Source of the DNA: Siphonodentalium dalli
Taxonomy: Eukaryota > Mollusca > Scaphopoda > Gadilida > Siphonodentaliidae
Direction of reading: 5' to 3'
Assembly: GCA_032622095.1 (NCBI GenBank)
Contig: CP136069.1
Location: 162,183,043 to 162,247,042, forward strand
Length of the DNA: 64,000 bases
The position numbers were made by a program, and so were the translations under genes. The notes below the pieces were generated by a model. The model had not been told where the DNA came from, did no database searches, and worked only from the letters and a program-made list of their open reading frames with translations. Shown piece after piece: positions 58,000 to 64,000 of this stretch (position 1 is its first letter; every line of letters starts with the position of its first letter).

Positions 58000-60900
58000 G
58001 CATAATCCGAATTTACGCTTGCAAATTACTCGGGGGTACACTATATTTGATTCGAGTAAAGGAACCCACCCATCATAGCTCAGAGTGATCAGATATCGAT
58101 GTATGAAATCTATTATTTTTCCCAATAGATAATTTTAAGTGGCCCAGTAAACAGTCGACGAGAGCCGGTCCAGGACCAAATTGCGGGTTAAGGTGGATCG
58201 GTGTGACTAATTAGTGGCCGGGCAAGCCCGGACACGCCCGGGCAAGCGCGGGCGGGCCCGGACAGCCACATGGGCCCGCGGACAGTGCTATGTGATTGCT
58301 TATGGTAGTAGGATACAAAATAAGCATATATTATGAAAATTGACTTGCTGTGTCATCCACCAGCGGATTTATTAACCCATTAAATGCCGATATTGACTAA
58401 AAGAACCCGGGAGATTCCGGGCACACAGGGACCCGATCAGATTATATATTGATGACTAATGGTGGTGAGGCACTTACTAAAGGTATACTTTGAAGATTGA
58501 CTCGCCATCTCGTTCACGACCGGCTTCATTAACCCCTTAAATGACGATATGCACCAGAAGAACATATGAGAGCCCGGACAAGCCCGGGAAGCCCCATGAG
58601 CCCATGGACAACATAATATGATGCCATATGGTAGTGGGATACATAATAAGTATAGGTTGCGAACGTTTATTTGCTTTGTCATCCACCGCCGGTTTTATGA
58701 ACGCTTTAAATTCCGATATTGACTAAATAGTGGAATAGATTAGTAACAAAATTGTTCACTTTATGACTAACGTATGACATTTTGCACATATGTACATAGT
58801 CACATATTGAACCACTCTAAAATTTCACTTTAACCCCTCTTTTAAGGGATTTCCCGAATTTAAAGAGCGTTTCGTAATGATATAATTTACTAAATGTCGC
58901 AATTACTCTTCCCATGGGATATGCAATAAAAATTAGGCATATACAGTAATTATGACTCTGCGAGATATATTGATACATTTTAGGCCAAAATTGGAACCCC
59001 CTGTCCATGGTGGTCCTCAAAATGGCAGCAGTAAGTGGAAAATTTGACATTTTTTCACCAACATATTCTATATCAGTTTTAGTTTTTTTGGAACTGCTTT
59101 AGAATTTGACTCTATTTTGTTATGTTCATGTTAACTGATCAGTGTAGAAATGAAATATGTCATTCATGGGGTTCTATCCCCTTGAAATCCTTAAAAATCG
59201 ATTTTTACAGAATTCAGTATAAAATTTCACAAAAAATCATAAATTGTATCCTAGTTACATTTCAACAAGAAATTAGCAGAACTGCAGACTGTAAGTGTGC
59301 ATACCATTACTTGTGACAATATTAACCCAATGGAAACAAAATTTTCACTTTGGCTAAAAATGGCTGTCGAAATGGCGGCCAAAATATGGAAAATGGTCCC
59401 AGTGTGCCATACAATCGCTTGTAAAAAAAAGTTGTTGTTGATGTATACAATTGGATATCATGTCGCAAGTACATTGAACACTAACATGTATGATTCATCT
59501 TTGTTAAGTGTTACGATTACATTACCAAAATATTGGAATTTTCTCTAAAAATTATAACTTATCAGGCTTGGACTATTTGGAACTATCTTTGGTATTTATT
59601 GATTTAATCTTTCGTAGATGCATCACATTGAGGTGTTTTTAGGACCAAAATACTCAAGATGACGTGCAAAATGTCCACAAAATTTTATAGAAAAGTTGAT
59701 ATTTTCACATATATTCATTAATTCTCAGGTCTTCTGCAAAGGTAGCAGATTGTGATTCGCTTGGCTATTAAACATGCTACTCAATCAACTGACAACTAAC
59801 TGTTCTATTCTGTTTGTCCCTGTACATTATGGGGCATGACAATTCCATTTTAAATGATGCAAATTATAATTTAGCTGAAAACTTCTTATCCGATTCTGGC
59901 CATGTTTTGAACGGAAATGAGCAGAAATCTGAAAATGAACTGAAAGGGGTATAATTATATGCCTACTCTGGCCCAATAACATGTGACCATTTTTGTTCCA
60001 TTGAGTTGAAATATTCATAATCAATGGTATGCGTCAGTTATTGTGCACAGCTCTGTCCATTTCTTCCTAAAATATGACTAGAGTCCTAATGGTGATTATT
60101 GGTGAAATTTCATACCAAATTATGTAAAAATCGAATTATTGAGGGATCGGAAGGGACTGAGATCCCACGAATGGCACATTTCATTGCTTCAATAATCAGT
60201 TAACATGAAAAATACAAAATATTTCCGAACCAGTTACATAATTTTACAGCTTAAACTGATCTAGTAGATATTGTTGATAAAACGCCAAATTGTCCTCTTT
60301 CAGCTGCCATTTTGACGGCCATCTCGGACGGGGAGTTCCAATTTTGCCATAAACATGTGGCATTATATCTAACAGAGTCATACTTACTGTATATGTCTAA
60401 TTTTAAATCGCAATTTTCATGGTAAGATTAATTGCGACATTTAATAAATTATATAATAACGAAACGGTCTTTAAATTCGGAAAATTAAAGTGAAATTTCA
60501 GAGAGGCTCCATATCTAATATAAATAAGTTAGTGAATGTGTACATATGGGAAAACTTTCATGCTTTATTCACCATTTGAACAATTGCCTTGGAAACTGCA
60601 CTTAATCTACTCCACTAAAAGAACCCGGGACTCGGTGAGAGCCTGGACGGATTCAGAGAGCAGATCACACTCTACGTTGATGAATAACGGTAGTGGTGCA
60701 CTTGCAAAATTTAAATGGTGAAGATTGAATCGCCAACTCGTTCATGTGCGGGTTCATTAACCCCTTAAATGGCGGTATAGGTTAGAAGATCGCGAGATAT
60801 TTCGGGCAAGCGCGTGGGGGGCATGGACCCATAGACAGTATAACATGATTCAGTATGGTAGTATAGGATGCATAGGCTGTGAAAAATTACTTGCCGTGCC

Positions 60901-63607
60901 ACCCATCACCGGGTTTATTAACCCTTCAATGTCGATATTGGCTAAACGAACCGTAGCTGCGAATACTGACTCGCCATCTCGTTCACGGCCGGGTTCATTA
61001 ACCCCTTAAATGACGATGTGGATCAGGATAGCATGGAATTATTTTTTGGTATCGTATTATTCCAAACTATAATGTAGGTAGATCACTTTCCATTGGGAAA
61101 TGCGTCGGAATTTATACATGTATACATATAGTGGAAAGTGTTTTGATCTCTAGCAGAAAGATGTTATACCCATAGTAATGGTGTGTTATACATATAGTAG
61201 AGCACACAAAAATATATCCAATAAGTGTTATTAATGAATTAGGCTATTGGCGATCTAGCTAATAAATTTCGCCATATTTGATAGAACGTCAGTGGGGTAC
61301 TTTTGAATACTTCTTGCCTCAACTACATGCCAGTTGAATTATCAAAGACCTGAATGCCACAACTCATGAAGGTTAAAGCCGAGTTCCGAGTCATGACGCT
61401 GATTTTAATGAGCATAGTTAGGCTTGGTTTAATGTTTGTTGACATACTTGCAATGGAGGAAATGGCATTCGTGACATTAGTAATCAACCTTGATGCCAGA
61501 GGCCCATAATTTGATGTTATTAAGCAGCTTTTCACTAATCTCCTTGTTTGACTTTCTAAAAGGCCTGCTGTTACCTGGTCTTGTACCCACTTCATATAAT
61601 GGTTACACGTGGCTGGTATTGGACCAGAGTAGGCATATAATTATCCATTTTCAGAGTTCTGCTCATTTCCGTTCAACAACATGGTCAGAATCCCATAAGA
61701 AGTTTTCGGCGAAATTACATTCTGCATCATTTAAAATTAATTGTCATGCCCCATGAGGTAAAGGGACAACGAGAATGGAATGCTTTGTTGCCAGTTGATT
61801 AATTAGCATGTTTAATAACAAAGTGAATCACAATTTGCTACCTTTACAGAAAAGTAGAGAATAATGTTCGGGATATATGTAAAAATATCAACTTTTCTAT
61901 AAAATTTTGTGGACATTTTGCAAGCCATCTTGAGTATGTTTTTCTAAAAACGCCTCAATGTGATGCATTTAAGACGGATTAAATCAATAAATACCAAAGA
62001 TAGTTCCAAATAGTCCAAGCCTGATAAGTTAGAATTTTGAGAGAAAATTCCAATATTTTGGTAATGTAATTGTAACACTTAACAAAGATGCATCATGTTA
62101 GAATTCAATGCATCTACGGCATAATATCCAATTTTTTACAAGCGATTGTATGGCACACTGGGACCATATTTACCATTTTCAATATTTTGGCCCCCATTTT
62201 GACAGCCATTTTTAGCCGAAGTGAAAATTTTGATTCCATTGGGTTAATATTGTCACAAGTAATGGTATGCATCACTTGCTTTGTGCAGTTCTTCTCATTT
62301 CTTGTTGAAATGTGACTAGGATACAATTTATGATTTTTGGTGAAATTGTATACTGAATTTTGTAAAATTAGATTTTTTAAGGATTTCAAGGGGATGGAAC
62401 CCCATGCATGACATATTTCATTGCTACAATGATCAGTTAACATGAACATCACAAAATAAAGTCAAATTCTCAACCAGCTCCAAACAGCTGAAAATGATAT
62501 AGAATATATTAGTGAAAAAATGTCAAATTTTCCACTTGGACGTGGGTGTTTCCAATTTTGACATAAAAATGTATCAATATATCTCGCAGAGTCATTCTTA
62601 CTGTATATGCCTAATTTTTAATTGCATATTCCATGTGAAGAGTAATTGCGACATTTAGTAAATTATATAATTATGAAACGCTCTTTAAATTCGGGAAATC
62701 CCTTAAAAGAGGGGTTAAAGTGAAATTTCAGCGTGGTTCCACACCTAATATCAATAGTATGTGAATATGTACGTATGTGCAAAATTTCATACTTTAGTCA
62801 TAAGGTGAACAATTTTGTTACTAATCTATTCCACTATTTAACCGATATCGGAATTTAAAGGGTTAATCAAATCGGCGGTGGATTACACAGCAAATAAACG
62901 TTCGCAACCTATACTTAGTATGTATCCCACTACCATAAGGCACCATATTATGTTGTACATGGGCCCATGTGCTGCCCGGGCTTGCCCGGGCTCTCCTATG
63001 TTCTTCTGGTGCATATAGTCATTTAATGGGTTAATGGAGCAAGTCGTGAACGAGATTGCGAGTCAATTTTCAAAGTATACCTTTAGTAAGTGCCTAACTA
63101 CCATTAGCCATCAATATATAATCTGATCGGGTCTATGTGTGCCTGGACTCTCCCGGATTATTTTAGTCAATATCGGCATTTAAAGGGTTAATAAACCCGC
63201 CGGTGGATGACACAGCAAGTCAATTTTAATAACCTATGCTTATCTTGTATCATACTACCATAAGCCATCACATTATACTCTCCGTGGGCCCATGGGGCTG
63301 CCCGGGAGCGCCCGGGCTTGTCATGATGTGTCCGGGCGTGTCCGGGCTTGCCCGGGCACTAATTAGTCACACCCAGATGGATAACTAAAAAATCATGTGT
63401 CTTTTTGTGACATGATATTTGACAAACCGGCAAAATGTCGTTGAACAAAATGTTGATAAATAACAGGTTTTGGGCATTTAATACCATAGTTAACTGTGGT
63501 TAGCATTACTTTTCGGCAATTAATCGATTCTGATAACTGAAGCGGCATTTTAAAAAATGTCGTTGGAATCTGAATATATGGGGACCATCGAGTCGGATTG
63601 AGTAGCT
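58000..63607. mobile_element. Second TTAA MITE copy, split by foldback element 2
   Basis: Left part about 58000-58198 and right part 63383-63607 together align to the 57297-57739 copy. Examples are aggaacccacccatcatagc (58060) and tctgataactgaagcggc (63530) against the corresponding words. The right end is flanked by TTAA at 63608-63611. The left end is decayed (gcataatccgaatttacgc for actcaatcggaattaacgc). The split falls at a TGGAT present on both sides of the insertion. Confidence 0.78.
58199..63377. mobile_element. Foldback element 2 (5.2 kb, long inverted repeats)
   Basis: Inverted-repeat element with arms of about 1.8 kb: left about 58199-60010, right about 61610-63377. The outermost symmetric words are ggtgtgactaattagtg and its complement. 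The next blocks are ggcaagcccggacacgcccg (left) and its near-complement at 63330-63352. Further in, matching blocks include the tttaacccctcttttaaggg pair (58830 and 62700) and the ccccttgaaatccttaaaaa pair (59175 and 62375). The middle (60010-61610) holds further partial arm copies, including ccgggactcggtgagagcct near 60626. TGGAT flanks both ends (58194-58198 and 63378-63382). No transposase was recognised; open frames in the arms mirror each other by symmetry. Confidence 0.87.
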
Positions 63608-63611
63608 TTAA

Positions 63612-64000
63612 TATGTTACTCTCATTGTATTGTTCTAGTTTTGTGACACTGTGCATCAGTATGTACACTAATTGTTTTATTATTCGCCTGGCGATCTGAA
63701 GTGAAAATTATTTTACATAATTTGGGTAATTGGAAACAGAATCTATGGTCTTTGTGGGCCCATATTTTCCAATATTTGATGGAATCATAGTACAAGATTC
63801 AGTTCAATTATATTAATAATCACAGCATACTTTTAATACCCATTGATTCTGATTGATCCAACATTTTAAGAGTATAATTAATGGTGGTTTATATTAGATA
63901 TACAAAATGTTAACTTTATTGAGGTTTTTAAAAATTATGTTTTCTTACAATGGTCCAACAAACACAAAGTCCATATCTAAGATACAAATATTGGAATGTC
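63612..64000. other. Right edge, no feature seen
   Basis: AT-rich DNA with no recognised exon. Presumably intron, if the gene continues beyond the window. Confidence 0.4.

Noticed and set aside
59122-62452. Similar open frames in the arms of foldback 2 on opposite strands, as a possible conserved protein
   Set aside because: They match because the arms are inverted copies. They contain frame breaks relative to one another and show no domain.
1-64000. CRISPR arrays, operons, bacterial promoters, rRNA genes
   Set aside because: None seen. Split genes with GT-AG introns and LINE/Gypsy elements mark the DNA as eukaryotic.
57017-64000. A fourth HYR exon after the last sushi
   Set aside because: Expected from the triplet pattern, but no PP...CP...DNSG sequence with splice sites was found before the window ends.

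Overview
This is nuclear genomic DNA of an animal, most likely an aquatic invertebrate. The evidence is GT-AG introns, a large secreted or adhesive protein built from HYR and sushi (CCP) modules, AT-rich introns full of transposons, and several families of CR1/Jockey/L2-type LINEs, Gypsy elements, MITEs and foldback repeats. I cannot name the species.

The backbone is one gene on the + strand that enters at the left edge and probably leaves at the right edge. I can place eleven well-supported exons and one tentative exon. In order they are: sushi (552-768), tentative Arg/Trp-rich linker (14200-14319), HYR split over two exons (23300-23438 and 32475-32605), sushi (33473-33646), sushi (36367-36567), HYR (36986-37240), sushi (46927-47106), sushi (48034-48222), HYR (53933-54184), sushi (55075-55293), sushi (56828-57016). 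From 23.3 kb onward this is three repeats of the triplet HYR-sushi-sushi. Nearly all exon junctions are phase 1, the rule expected of shuffled extracellular modules. Every sushi module has the usual four cysteines plus an extra pair, one of which lies in a constant C-x3-C step. About 715 residues are encoded here. No start codon, signal peptide, stop codon or poly(A) site of this gene is visible.

The introns (0.4 to about 23 kb) carry nearly all other features. 2.8-3.3 kb: a TTAA-flanked MITE copy unusually rich in G and T. 3.97-7.24 kb: decayed LINE 1. 7.24-10.58 kb: decayed LINE 2 with an internal 154-bp direct repeat. 12.06-12.47 and 18.16-18.55 kb: two TA-flanked MITEs. 13.8 kb: a tRNA-like SINE head. 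18.81-22.63 kb: a foldback element with a nested palindromic transposon bearing an 8-bp target duplication. 24.08-25.12 kb: a minus-strand LINE 3' fragment flanked by a 56-bp duplication. 26.4-30.6 kb: LINE 3 with ORF1 and ORF2. 40.8-46.4 kb: a decayed Gypsy-type element broken by a 1,520-bp TTAA/piggyBac-like element. 57.3-63.6 kb: two related TTAA MITEs, the second split by a 5.2-kb foldback element.

The mobile elements are all degenerate, and the only apparently functional gene is the HYR/sushi gene. The most useful leads are the periodic HYR-sushi-sushi architecture, a HYR domain split by a private 9-kb phase-2 intron, a tandemly duplicated splice acceptor before the third HYR, a 63-bp exact orphan copy of a sushi exon, and a MITE copy that looks A-to-G hypermutated.
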